64,000 nucleotides of DNA, taken from the NCBI GenBank assembly GCA_028671895.1, contig CM053798.1:11437501-11501500 (forward strand), in the 5' to 3' direction. The notes beneath the pieces were generated by a model that saw nothing but the letters and a program-made list of their open reading frames with translations, did not search any database and was not told the origin of the DNA. This document shows positions 43,761 through 54,800 of this stretch, piece after piece. This DNA is from Oenanthe sinensis (Eukaryota; Streptophyta; Magnoliopsida; Apiales; Apiaceae). Position 1 is the first letter of the stretch; each line of letters begins with the position of its first letter. The translations under genes were made by a program, and so were the position numbers.

Positions 43761-44169
43761 ATGAAGATTTATTTGAGTAACTTGACAAGAAGTTAAGGCT
43801 CATGGAACAATTCTCCTCGGCTACTCATAGGTGATTAAAAGTCTGAATGTGACGTTCAACTACACCAAGCTCCCAGGCATTCAATGAACGACTAGTCTGA
43901 ATCTTTGACAAATTCAGATACTGATGTAGAAGCTGAGGTTGCATAAAGGAATTAATGTTTAGCAGCAACTCAGGGGAGCAAATAAAAGAAGGATCTATTA
44001 GTCATGCTCAACAATGAAGATCAAAGGATTTCATTAAGAACATTTCTGCCAAGACAAAAGGTTTGAAGTCAAATTCTATCCTGGAGTCTCGTTCTTAGTG
44101 ATCCGGATTCTTGTGTAGTGGCTAGTAGTGCTAATCGAAACGAACATATATTTTTCGGGACCAAGTTGG
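43761..44169 (+). other. RE7 integrase-RT linker ghost
   Basis: No clear match; isolated Asp/Ser-rich words fit the variable linker between integrase and reverse transcriptase. Confidence 0.35.
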
Positions 44170-45060
44170 GAAAGAGAAATTGTCAACATCTTACAATTGG
44201 TATCAACAATTGGTATCACCCATCAATTGGTGTCCTAAAGAATACTGAAGAAGCACAGATTGATCCAGATTGGGTGATTGCAATGCAAAATGATCTCAAT
44301 CAGTTCGAAGGCAGAAACCACTGAAACTGGAACCCAGACCACAGACCACTAAAGTCGAAGCTGAAACTGGTACAGTAGGGGTTCACAGAAACTGGATGAC
44401 TATTGGCATTGTTATGAGGGGCAAAGCCAAACTGGTAGCTACAGGACTTTAAAGCAGAAGGTATCGACGATGATGGAAACAGAATCTTCGGGACTTTCTA
44501 GATCAAGCAGTAAGCACCAGTGACGAGACTTGATCCTTTGGGACTCATCAATGGGGACCTAACAATTTTCAGGGACTCAACGATTAGGACCTACTCCTGA
44601 ATGGTGAAGCTAGAAGATGAAGGTGCAGATCCATTACAATTTGTATATCATTCTCTTCCCAGGATTTTCTATGACGGAGGTAAGGACTCAAGCAAAACGT
44701 CAAGGACATGGTATGACTCTCTAACTGTTAATTACTTAAAAGTAATTTTACACTTGAGTTGTTATGCATATCTCTCTAGAAATGCAAGGCACACACAATG
44801 TCATATATATGTGCAAGTATACCTTAATTCTCGATATGCCTATGTGCAAGTTTCCAAGTGGATACTAGAGAATCTTATCTTATAGTCAAGTTATGAATTG
44901 TTAGATATCTTAGGGGATCACCAATTCTTGGAATCTGGGACCCTTAAGATAATAGGTTTAACCTAATTGGCTATATAGATATAGATAACGCAGGTTGTAA
45001 GAAAGACAGGGAAGTCATTCCTAGAAGCTGTCAATTTCCAGCAACACTGTTGAACTCTTC
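44170..45060 (+). pseudogene. RE7 reverse transcriptase-RNase H ghost
   Basis: EEAQIDPDWVIAMQNDLNQF (44247 on) matches the start of copia reverse transcriptase. A GIVMRGKAKLVATG-type segment follows near 44410, then VKLEDEG and SRTWYDSLTVNYLK near 44600-44745. The YVDD palm is gone. RNase H survives as ILGIWDP, a stop, then NLIGYIDIDNAGCKKDRE and SCQFP (44924-45040). The whole region is about 0.9 kb against about 2.3 kb in RE6. Confidence 0.75.
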
Positions 45061-47280
45061 ACACCACTGAAGGAACAAGCGCATGGACACCAGGTATCAT
45101 TTCTTTTGAGAGTTGTCCTTAGTCGAATAACTTGCAGATTTTTGCTAAATGACTTGATGAATTTATTTTATCTAAGTTGGTTAGTAAACTTGGGATATTA
45201 TTAATATGCATATTTATTGAAAATCCCATCTGCAAGGAATTCTCAAATGAGTTCACAAGTATTACTTTTTCCCGATCCAAAGGACTTGTGAATTTATTTG
45301 AAATCCAGATCCTTATACTTTTTGCTATTAGTTTAATTATCATGCTTTTAATGTATTATGCATATGTGGTAGTTAGATTTTTAGCATAAGTAAGAAGCAT
45401 AATTATTTGTATGTTTTAAATATTTGATGAGTATTAGTCAATGATATCTTGCTTAATTGCTCTGATATTTTGCTCTGATATTCTTAAATATTTTATTACA
45501 AATAATTGTGATACTTTTGATATTAGTGACGGTATTTAGAATTTATGTTCTAAATAATCAATGCAAATTTCAAAACTCACTAATATTGGAAGATGAAGTA
45601 TTTTCTAAGTTATGTGTATAAAATTCTCAATATTTTATATACTTAGAAAATATTTCTAAAAACAAGTTTGTTTACGAGGAGTTGCAATTAGAATCACAAG
45701 TATTATTTTTTCCCTATATAAAGGACTTGTGAATTTCTTTTCAACTATAACCTCGAGCTTACGTATATCAATTAATAATTGTTATGAGCATGCTTACAAT
45801 GTGCAAAGTGACAATTATTAGATATGGCGTAGGAAGTTAGATGCTAATATTCAATCTAATGAATATTTTAGTATTTAGCGAATTTATTTTATCTTATTGA
45901 AATTATGGATTGAAGCAATTCAATGATTATTAGTTTCATAATTTTGATTTGATAAAATAACAGAAGCATAGTTTCTTGCATTCGTGCACTTAACTGTGAT
46001 ATTTTTAATATTAGTGATAATACAACTTAATGTTTATTTAAAATCACTAATAATAAAAATATATTACAATGCTTATTGTTCTGCTGAATGATTGCCATGT
46101 TTAGTAGATATATATGCATGTGATTGGCAATTACTTAGTATAGCATAAGTATTTAATTTATTTTGATTTATTTAAATCATGATGATATAAAACAATTCAG
46201 TGAAATATCTGTTCCATGATTTAAGTAAATTAAAATAAATTCGAAACATAATTATTCGTAGTATAAATATTCTCTGTTATTACTTTGTGATAATTGAACA
46301 ATATTTTATTACAAAATAATTGTGATATATAGTTTTCTTTCTTTGACTGGTTTACAATCCTGAATGTATTTAAAAGAAATTTTTGTCTATTTCTTTTTCA
46401 AATTTTTTTATGCAAAGATACATTCATTCTTTTTAATCAGTCTTAGTTAAGAAAACTTAAGAATTCTTTTTCAAAAACTTCTCTTTTGAAAAACTTTTCT
46501 TAAGGATAATCTTTCTTTTCTCTCGAAATTTTATCCTCTCCCAAAAGCTTGTTTTAAATGTTTTATCTAACAAAGCTTTCTCTCTTTTAAAATATGTTTT
46601 AATTTCGAGGTACCAATCACTTGTAAAATGATTTGTTTTCAAATACTTGTTTCAATGTATGTTTCACATTGATTCATAGTACCAAAACAGTGATTGTTGC
46701 TTTGAAGGCCTAGTACTGTATTGTTAAGCATTCATCCTAACCCTAATTGTCATGTTTTGATTTTAAGTCGGGGATATTATCAGGCAGACTAAAGTGATGT
46801 AAATCATAATTGCATTATGAGTCGGAAAATCATTTTCTTCTATCTGATAAGGATGTTTTGCAAAACTGTTTTCAAAACATACAGTGCTTAGGTTTAATGG
46901 AAAAGAGTCATTTTATTGAGATATAATTTGGTAGAAGAGTTGAATTTCTTCTTTGGTGTAAACTCCCGCGTTTTATTATGGGAAGTTTGCCTTATAAGAA
47001 ATTCATAAGGGATAGATTTTTTCTCTGATACACATTCCCGCGTTTTATTATGGGATAAGTATTTTAAAGAAAATTTCTATTGATGTCATGCTCTTAAATG
47101 TCAAATCTTTAGAACCGACAAAACTCTTTTATTAAAAGTGCTTTAACGCAATCAATTACCATTCCTTCATATATTTTTCTTTCTCATTGAGATGAAAAAT
47201 ATGTTTTGGAATGTTAATTGATTATTTCGTGTTATCTTATTTAAATGATCTTATCCGTTTAGCCCCCAGTGGCTACAGAA
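45061..47280 (+). other. RE7 pol-env spacer
   Basis: About 2.2 kb, strongly AT-rich, without a gene. A cacaagtatta...ttcccta...aaggacttgtgaattt block occurs twice (45256-45296 and 45697-45736) with inverted acaagt/acttgt ends. TCCCGCGTTTTATTATGGGA occurs at 46966-46982 (ctcccgcg form) and 47036-47055. Confidence 0.6.
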
Positions 47281-48200
47281 GCTGGCCAAGAGGTTGAAAA
47301 CCCATCAATCTCTTACCCAGGCCTGAATACCAAACACTGATTCATCCACTTCCATATATTAACCCTTGGAGTTATAAGGAACTAATGTTTCTTAGAGGTT
47401 GATAAGGGAGAAACTGCACTTGATGCAGCAAATAAGGATGAAGTCGGAAGTGCACCCACAGCTCTACCTCCAGCGAAGTAAAGAAGTATATAAACTGAGG
47501 TATCTGTAAGCTCATCTGTATCTTCTCAAAAAAATGCAGAGCTGAAAAGGCAATAAAACTGTCTCTGGAATCATTCTCTCAACAGGATGAGTCCATTGAA
47601 ATTCGCTCGTCAGCCAGAGCATCTTGTAATGAGTCAAGCACACCACCGACACTCACGCTGATGGTAAGCCTAAACAGATATATACTAGGAACCTTATATA
47701 ATTTTTGGGACCTAACAATCCTATCAGTTATACTAGGGGCCTAACAATTGGACACATTGCAAGGCGTGCACAGTGTGAGGTATAGGCATGTTAACAAACA
47801 CCCGTCATTGGGTTGCGAGGGAAACGTAGACTCTAAATTGCCATACATTACATTGTCTACTACGTCGCCCCTCCTGGAAGGAACATTTCCAGATCCTGAA
47901 AAGGAATGTCCACCTCCCGTTTACGGAGAAGGTGTGAGGCAACTCCTTGATAGAACAAGGCAGGATTCCCAAAAAGATTTTAAAATCTTGGGATAACCCA
48001 TCTCAAAGAGGTGAGGCTCCACTAGACAGTGATTTAGCAATTGCTATTGAGTCTGGTGTGGGACAGTGCTTATGCATGATAGATCAAGAACACCTCTACG
48101 AGGCAATTCCCCACTTGATAGTGATTCAGTTCATTCTGATGAATCAGGTGTTGGGAATGTATGAATTGACGGATTTCACTTGCAGGTACAGAAGGCTAAA
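47281..48200 (+). pseudogene. RE7 env-like ghost
   Basis: The plus strand at 47558-47635 reads LSLESFSQQDESIEIRSS and ASCNESS, matching LLLGALSQQSASI and CKES in RE6. Frames at 47748-47996 and 47947-48240 (Pro/Glu-rich, PDPEKECPPPVYGEG) lie where the middle of the env-like gene belongs but do not align clearly. The N-terminal domain seen in RE1 and RE6 is not recognisable. Confidence 0.5.
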
Positions 48201-49190
48201 TTTGGAATGCAGAGTGAAAGTGAGAGAGAGAAACACTTGAGTGAAAGTGAGGGAGAGATACACTTGAGTGAGAGATAGGGAGAGAAAGAGTGAAACACTT
48301 CTAAGTGCTCGACACTTAAGTGTAAACACCAACAGAACGTAGTAGAAGTGAGGAAACCACAAGCCAAACACTTACCCTTGCTACTTGCTGCTTCTGGAAG
48401 AAAAGTTACTATATTTTTCCCGTTCAACGACAGACGAGAACCTTCCTTGGAAGACAAACCATTTAAAAGAGGACCTATCAATTGGTATTAACATTTGGTA
48501 TCTTCAAAAGTGGGCCATTGGAGGATTCCTCAACTAAGGGGGAGAATTTATAGTGTTATAGTTATAACAAGAAAAAGAAATTGGAGGATTCCTCTTCTTA
48601 TGAGGGAGAAGTTATAGTGTTATAATTATAACAAGAAAAAGGTGAAGTTAATAAGTCTTATCTTCGTATCCTTAGGGGGAGATTTTAGACACGAAGAAGA
48701 AAATTTTATCTTCTGATCCTGAGGGGAAACAACAGATATATGGGAGAATCAAGAAGCTGTAATTCTATACTTGGAAGAACAGAAATGACTATTCCATTTA
48801 TTTTCTAAAGGGAGAAGGAGAATAAGAAGGAGAATCACATTCGTAGGGGGAGAACGTTATTTGAGCTATGTTCAGTATTGGTTGAAGACATACCCAGGAA
48901 TTGATTCTTATGAAGCTCTGTTCATGATAAGTTCTTTAAGTTCAAACAATGAAGGATTTTGAAACGGAGAAAGCTCAAACAGACAGAAATGAAGATGATA
49001 CAATTTGAATATCAGTTCAGCGCCAGAGGAACAAACATCTTTCGGTTCAGTCACACAAGAATTCTGGAAATGCAATATCTGATCCAGAAAAACCAGTAGC
49101 ATTATTTACAAGTCTCGGATGACCTTTTTCTAGTTGTTAGTTGAGTTATCCTCCCTAGGTGATTTGTTTGCTAAAAGTTTAACAATCAAA
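48201..49190 (+). other. RE7 3' non-coding region with purine-rich repeats
   Basis: Bases 48215-48310 repeat a gagtgaaagtgagggagagatacactt unit about three times. A ggaggattcctc...ttataacaagaaaaag unit of about 70 bases occurs twice (48520-48645). Polypurine-like agggggaga tracts lie near 48537, 48675 and 48846, before the real one at 49191. The conserved gttgagttatcctccctagg block is at 49142-49162. Confidence 0.7.
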
Positions 49191-49200
49191 TAGGGGGAGA
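49191..49200 (+). other. RE7 polypurine tract
   Basis: tagggggaga, one base from the 3' LTR. Confidence 0.9.
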
Positions 49201-49201
49201 T

Positions 49202-50972
49202 TGTTGGAGATTACGAAGCTGTATTAATAGTAATCGTGATAACTCAACACTAGAACAGGACAAGTAAATAATACTACACCTACACAGAAATCAGGAAGAA
49301 ATGAAGACAAGGCAGATACAGTGAATCAAGACATTAGAAGAAGTTTTGAAGTCTACTACAGGTCACTGAAAGAAGTTCATTTAGATGTTCATGCCTCAGT
49401 GAAGAACAATGTTTAAAGACTTTCAGGGTTTCAGATAAGTGTTGAAGATTCAGTATTGCAGTGCCACTAACAGATTTCAGTGTAGTAGCATTGATTGAAG
49501 ACAGATAGTGTTCGAAGCATAGGAATCCAGAAGGGTGAAGACAAAGGTTAAAGAAGACAACTGCAGTCTTGAACTGGATTGTAGTAATGAAGACGTTGTC
49601 GAAGTACCAGAAAAGATTCCAGTGAAATAACAGTATCTATCAATAGTCAGTGTTTGAAGCAATGCAACAGTCCTAGCTTACTCAGCTGAAACAGAAAAGA
49701 AATCAAGGGAATTCAATTCAGTGTTAGTCGTTTGTGAACCAGACCAGTGCACTAAGCGTCAGCACAACTAGAAGAGAATTACCTTGATTAATCAGTAGAA
49801 AATCAGTTGATCAAGCCAAGCCAAATGAGTGAATTAAAGTGGTAAATACTTCAAGCATTTCAAGAAATATGCTAAGGCAAGTATTACTACATAAGGTGGA
49901 TTAATACTCTTGAAGCAATGGAGAGGCGCAGCTTATATTTCAAGGTGCAAGAAAAGTCTAAGGGAAGTGTTAGTGGTGCCTACACAGTGCAATGAGAGTA
50001 TAAGCGCAACAAACAAGTTAAGGCGCAAGGAATTATTCTAAGGCAGGAAGTGGCGCCAACATAGTGCTTACAGAGTAGAGGCGCAACATAGCCTTCAGGC
50101 GCAATAAAGCTGTTGAAGATTTTTCTAAGGGATAAGTGGCGCCTATACAGGGAATCCACTGTATTGGCGCAACTAACAAAGGCAGGCAGCTAAATTGTTT
50201 CTAAGGCATGAGTGGCGCCTATACAGGGAAACCACTGTATAGGCGCAACTCACATGAAGTTGGAGGCGCAACTCAGGTATATTGGCGCAACACAGCCTCA
50301 AGTGTCGCCTACACACCATAACCACTCTACAGGCGCAACTCAGGACTTGAGCAATTGTGAAGCAAATCAATTCTATTGATTTGAAAAGTCTACACTATAT
50401 TAAATAAAATGAATTATTCATTTTTGTTTAATATGGTTGGTGGAGACACAGCCAACCAGAAGAAGAGGCAGTGAGATATTTCGAAGCCGGAAAAGAAGAA
50501 GTCACCATGATAATTCTATACCTTCTTCTCATGGGTTTTACAATCTAGCCGGTCAAACATGTCACAAATACTTAGGGCTATTGTAAAACACTCACTGTTA
50601 GCTTGATTCCAGTTACTACTAAATATTGTCAAACATTGTAATAGGGATCTAGCTTTATCTCTCTAGAAGCAAAGAACGAATCAGTTCTTTGGAAGCCAGT
50701 TATTATTTTAACTGGGTGTAGCAAAACCCTCTGGGATTAATACGAGAGTAATATTCCCGGAAACTTGTCTCCATAATTTACCTGCTAATTTTCTTGAACA
50801 TGATTGATTTATCCGGACTCACAGAAAATTAGTAGGCAGCTCACCTAAACACTACAAATGGCCAAACCCACTCTGAAGCAATAATTTATTTATCCGCAAA
50901 TTTCGAAAAAAAATTTAAATTATTGTGAATATCATATTCAACCCCCCTTCTACGATATTTCGGGACCTAACA
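49202..50972 (+). repeat. RE7 3' LTR, 1771 bp
   Basis: Same length as the 5' LTR. Differences seen include a/g near 49582, c/g near 49633 and c/t near 50627. The hairpin array repeats at 49918-50340. Confidence 0.96.
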
Positions 50973-50977
50973 CTAAC
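50973..50977. repeat. Target site duplication of RE7, right copy
   Basis: CTAAC, after which RE6 LTR sequence resumes (actgctgtgatag). Confidence 0.96.
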
Positions 50978-51820
50978 ACTGCTGTGATAGTCTGCTCTAT
51001 CCTGCCTTATCTCTTCTGTCACTTTTCTTGACTTATCTTCCCAGCTGCATTGTAGACTTGTCTCTATCTGTGCAGGTTTGACTTATCCTGCATAAACAGA
51101 GCTGTAACATCATCTGTCTTGTTCTGCAATTCTTCCTTGAAACTAGCTTCTTTTGCAGTCGAGTACTCTTCTTGAAATTGATTCGATAAGTCAAGGAGAT
51201 TGACTTCTCGAACAGCTGTGACTTCTCGATTGGTCCTGAATACTTGATTTCTCGAATGACTAGACTTCTCGATCGCATACTCAGCTTGATATCTTCTCGA
51301 TCAGACTAGACTTGTCGAATACATGCTTAATATTGACTTCTCGAATGACTCAGCCTTATTACTTCTCGAATGCTCCATTTGCTAGCTTCTCGAATTATTT
51401 ATTTTCACTTCTCGAATGACTCATAATTAACACTTCTCGATTGGCTTCAATACTTGACTTGTCGAATGACTGATTTCTCGATCGAGTACTGAGTAGATAA
51501 GAGTTTTGAAACTTCTCGAAATGTTTCCACAGTTCTGACTTCTCGAATAGCTGACTTCTCGACCAAGTAATTTGCCTTAGTAGAATTCTCAGATAACTTC
51601 TCTTATTTCTTCACAGTCTTCTTTGTCTGGTTGCATGATTCAACTTGAATCTTCTAACTGACTTTATTTCTGACTTTATTTACAATTTGAAGGTAAACAG
51701 AGAAAACTTCTATCTGTAAATTACACATGAATAACTAAGTCACTAGTCTATTACAGAAGTACAAACTGAGTTACAGCAAGACAAATAAATAAATAGGCTA
51801 GGCTTGATTTAAGTCCAACA
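50978..51820 (-). repeat. RE6 3' LTR, second part
   Basis: Continues the LTR cut by RE7 and ends AAGTCCAACA before the polypurine tract. It matches 63527-64000 where both are visible. Confidence 0.93.
51169..51560 (-). repeat. TTCTCGAA motif array in the RE6 LTR
   Basis: About seventeen acttctcga(a/t) motifs. Nine contain TTCnnGAA, the paired core of heat shock elements, at 51169, 51205, 51249, 51338, 51363, 51387, 51409, 51513 and 51540. Chance would give about 0.1 in this length. The array is upstream of the TATA box in element orientation. Confidence 0.85.
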
Positions 51821-51832
51821 ATCTCCCCCAAT
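51821..51832 (-). other. RE6 polypurine tract
   Basis: The plus strand reads atctcccccaat, so the element strand has TTGGGGGAGAT directly beside the LTR. Confidence 0.85.
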
Positions 51833-51876
51833 TTGGAAAATGATAAATTTTTAAAAATTAATACAAGATATCAAGC

Positions 51877-54800
51877 CTACCTATATTGTTGTTGTTGATG
51901 AGCTGCCTGATCATATTTTTCTTTTCTTTCCTTTTCTTCCCTGGCCTTGTTTTCTTCAATTGCCTGCAGTATCATTTGTCTGGCCATGATTTCCTCAATC
52001 AAAATTGCATCTTTCAGTATGTCTGCAGCAATCTGTAGAGTGAGCATTGGATAGTCTTGAACAAACTTGAGTCTAATTTTGACAGTGATTCCACTTCTCA
52101 GTTTGATTTCAACTCTGTCAGGATCTTTGAACACTCTACTTTTACCCTGTCTTCTCAAGTCGTCAGACAACTGCTCTACTCTCTCCTCCTCCTTCCTTTT
52201 CTTCTCAATCATCTCCTCCATGTACCTTACCTTGTCAATCTTTTTCTGATACTTCTTTTCCAAGTACTGAGCCATTTCCATCATTCTCAACTTGTTAATC
52301 ATGCATCTCTTGTCAAACAGGCTAATCACTCTCCTAATGTCATGAGTGGTAGCATCACTGTTGTCATGATGAAATCCTCTTTCTTCTCCATCAACATTAG
52401 TAACAAACATCCTTTTGTCTCTGACTTCTACCTTGACAATTCTGTTAGCCTTCCACTGTTTGATCCTCACCTTGTCAGTTTCAACAATTTCTTGAATAGG
52501 TTTAATAGGTAGACCTTTATCAGGAACAATGAGTTTTTTTCTCCATTTAGGACATCTTACTAGCAAAGAGCTAGTAGAATTCTTGAATTTAGTTGTTGTG
52601 GCAGTGTTGACTTTGAGATGTTGGCTTGGCTTCAGTTTCCTTGACTGTTCCTTTTTAATTTCCCTCCTTATCACTCCATGTGCAGTAACTTTCATGAACA
52701 TCTTTATTGGAAATTTGGTTTTGATGGCTGTTGCAGTTTCAGAAACTGTTGACATCACACTAGTACCCTGAGATTTGGTAGGTGAACTAGAGTGAGTTCC
52801 AGCAGCTTGCTGCTTAGAGGGATTTCTTCTTTGATATTGTTTATTTTTCTCAGAGTTGTCTCTTTTCTTCTTGTCTTCATCCTTGTTCTTCTTGTCTTCT
52901 TTCTTTCCATCCTTATCACTCATGGATTCAGGCTTTTTATCCTTCTTGTCCTGATCCTCATTGTCATCATCTTTCTTTTTGTTCTTCAATTCTTCTTTTG
53001 CAAATTCAGAGATTTGTCCAGAGATAAACTTTTTCATTTTCTCTACAATTTCATTGTCCTCCATCTGCTTCACCTTCTTCTTTTCAATCAACTCAATTAG
53101 GTTAATAATTTGACTTCTGTTGCCTGAATTGAGATATTGAGGGATCCTGAAATGAGCAAGTTTTTCTCCTCTAGCCATATACATCACACCATCTGGACTA
53201 CAGTAGGATTCAGGTAGAGCATGAGGTAGGAGAGGCCCCAATATTTGATTATTCAATTCCTCATCTTCCTGGGTTACCAACTCCACTGCCTTGTACAGAC
53301 ATTCCAGTTCAGTATATGAGAGCCTTTGTAATAGAGCAACTGAGACTTTAAAGTAACCAGACTCCATTTGAATGAGTGGCTCTTTGAACATTTGTCCATT
53401 CTGTTCAAACTTAACTCCCCTCACTGCAACAATAGCATTGTCAAGCATCTTCTTATAACTCCAATGATTTCCCTTGACTTGCTTTTTGATATGATGCAGA
53501 AGGTCAAGAAAATCCTTGTCAGAATTGGGCTTTAAAATTTCACTCCTGAGCTTTTTCATAACTGCCTTTTACCTTTCAGCCTCTATCTCTTCTCTCCTTT
53601 CCTTCTCCCCCTTGGGGTTGATATCTTGTCTTTGGAGAAATGAAGAATGACTTGGCTTGATTGGAGGTGGCAATTGAGCTGGAGGAGTCTGACCAGTTGT
53701 GCCCATCTTGGAAAGTAATGATTGTAGAGAAGTGAGTTGAGCAGAAATGTTAGCTAGTGAGGCCCTTTGATTTGCAGAGGAATTTACAGACTCTTGCTTC
53801 ATGCTTTGGACATCTGAAACAACTTTGGATACTGTGGATGTGAGAGAATCCACTCTGGCATTTAAAGTATCAATGGTGGAGGCCTTTGCAGCTTCATCTT
53901 TGGCCTTGGACTGATAGTACAGATCCATTTGTAATGGAGACAAGTTATGAATTGGCACATCCTCAGGCAGCCTGTCTGCATGCCTGTTTTTGTAAAAAAC
54001 TTCAACCATATTGTTGATTCTCCTTTGATTATCTAGGATGGCCATGTTACTTTGAGTCATTTATTTAAACACTTTCTCTAGGGAGTCCATCTTGGAGTTG
54101 AGAAATGAAGTCTTCACAGAATCTCCCTTGGCATTGCCCCCATACATTCCTCCAGTCCTGAAGTGAAGTAAGATATTGCATCATATATAGCACTTGGAGT
54201 GAAGATCTTCTCACAGGATCCAAGAGAAGTAAGATATTTTTGCCTTGTCCACTCCAAGGCTTCCTCCATACTAACTGCAGATTTGCCATCTAACCAGGCA
54301 TCTACATTGGCCTCTTCATCTTCAGCCAAGTTTGCATTTTTCTCCTTCAATTTCTCCTGGTCGTTAACATACTCTAGTAGAATTGCAGCATAGTCCTTAT
54401 TAGGCAAATGAGAGGTAAGTAGCTGCTGTGCAATATGATAAAACCCTTCCAATTGATCTCCATATAGTTCTTTAAGTTTTTCATCAGTAAGTGACCCACC
54501 AAGAGATGATGGTCCTAGTTCCCTGTCTTGTTGCACAGGTTCCAGCCATTGTGACAGAGAGTGAGAGCTAGGGCCACTTGTTACAGTAGTCCCCTCAGCA
54601 TCTATTTCCTCATCTAATTTCTCAGATGATTCATTAGACACTGGATGGATTGGTGATTTCTCCTGAGGAGACAGTCTTTGAATGACTGGGAATTTTCCAA
54701 GGGATGCCATTTGCATGGAGTGGAGGTCCCCCAGATTACCCAATGTCTGTGAAGACACTTGTCTTTGATATGCCTGAGCCCCCACAGAGTCTGAAGTGAA

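Larger units (their letters stand above)
38467..50972 (+). mobile_element. RE7: complete, recently inserted, coding-dead SIRE-type element
   Basis: The element is 12,506 bp with 1771-bp LTRs that differ at about seven positions by eye, perfect CTAAC duplications, an exact primer-binding site and an exact polypurine tract. Its 9-kb interior has no open frame over about 100 codons, but short stretches of gag, protease, integrase, reverse transcriptase, RNase H and env-like protein are recognisable in the right order. This is the layout of a non-autonomous large derivative (LARD-like) moved by proteins of a related element. Confidence 0.93.

Noticed and set aside
51033..51278. Near-identical 81-codon minus-strand frames at 51033-51278 and 63583-63828
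   Set aside because: They are copies of the RE6 LTR motif array, not a gene pair.
52057..53100. Long hydrophobic plus-strand frames opposite the RE6 env-like gene
   Set aside because: They mirror the Lys/Glu-rich minus-strand coding sequence, which reads as Leu/Phe/Ser-rich on the other strand; membrane segments there are artefacts.
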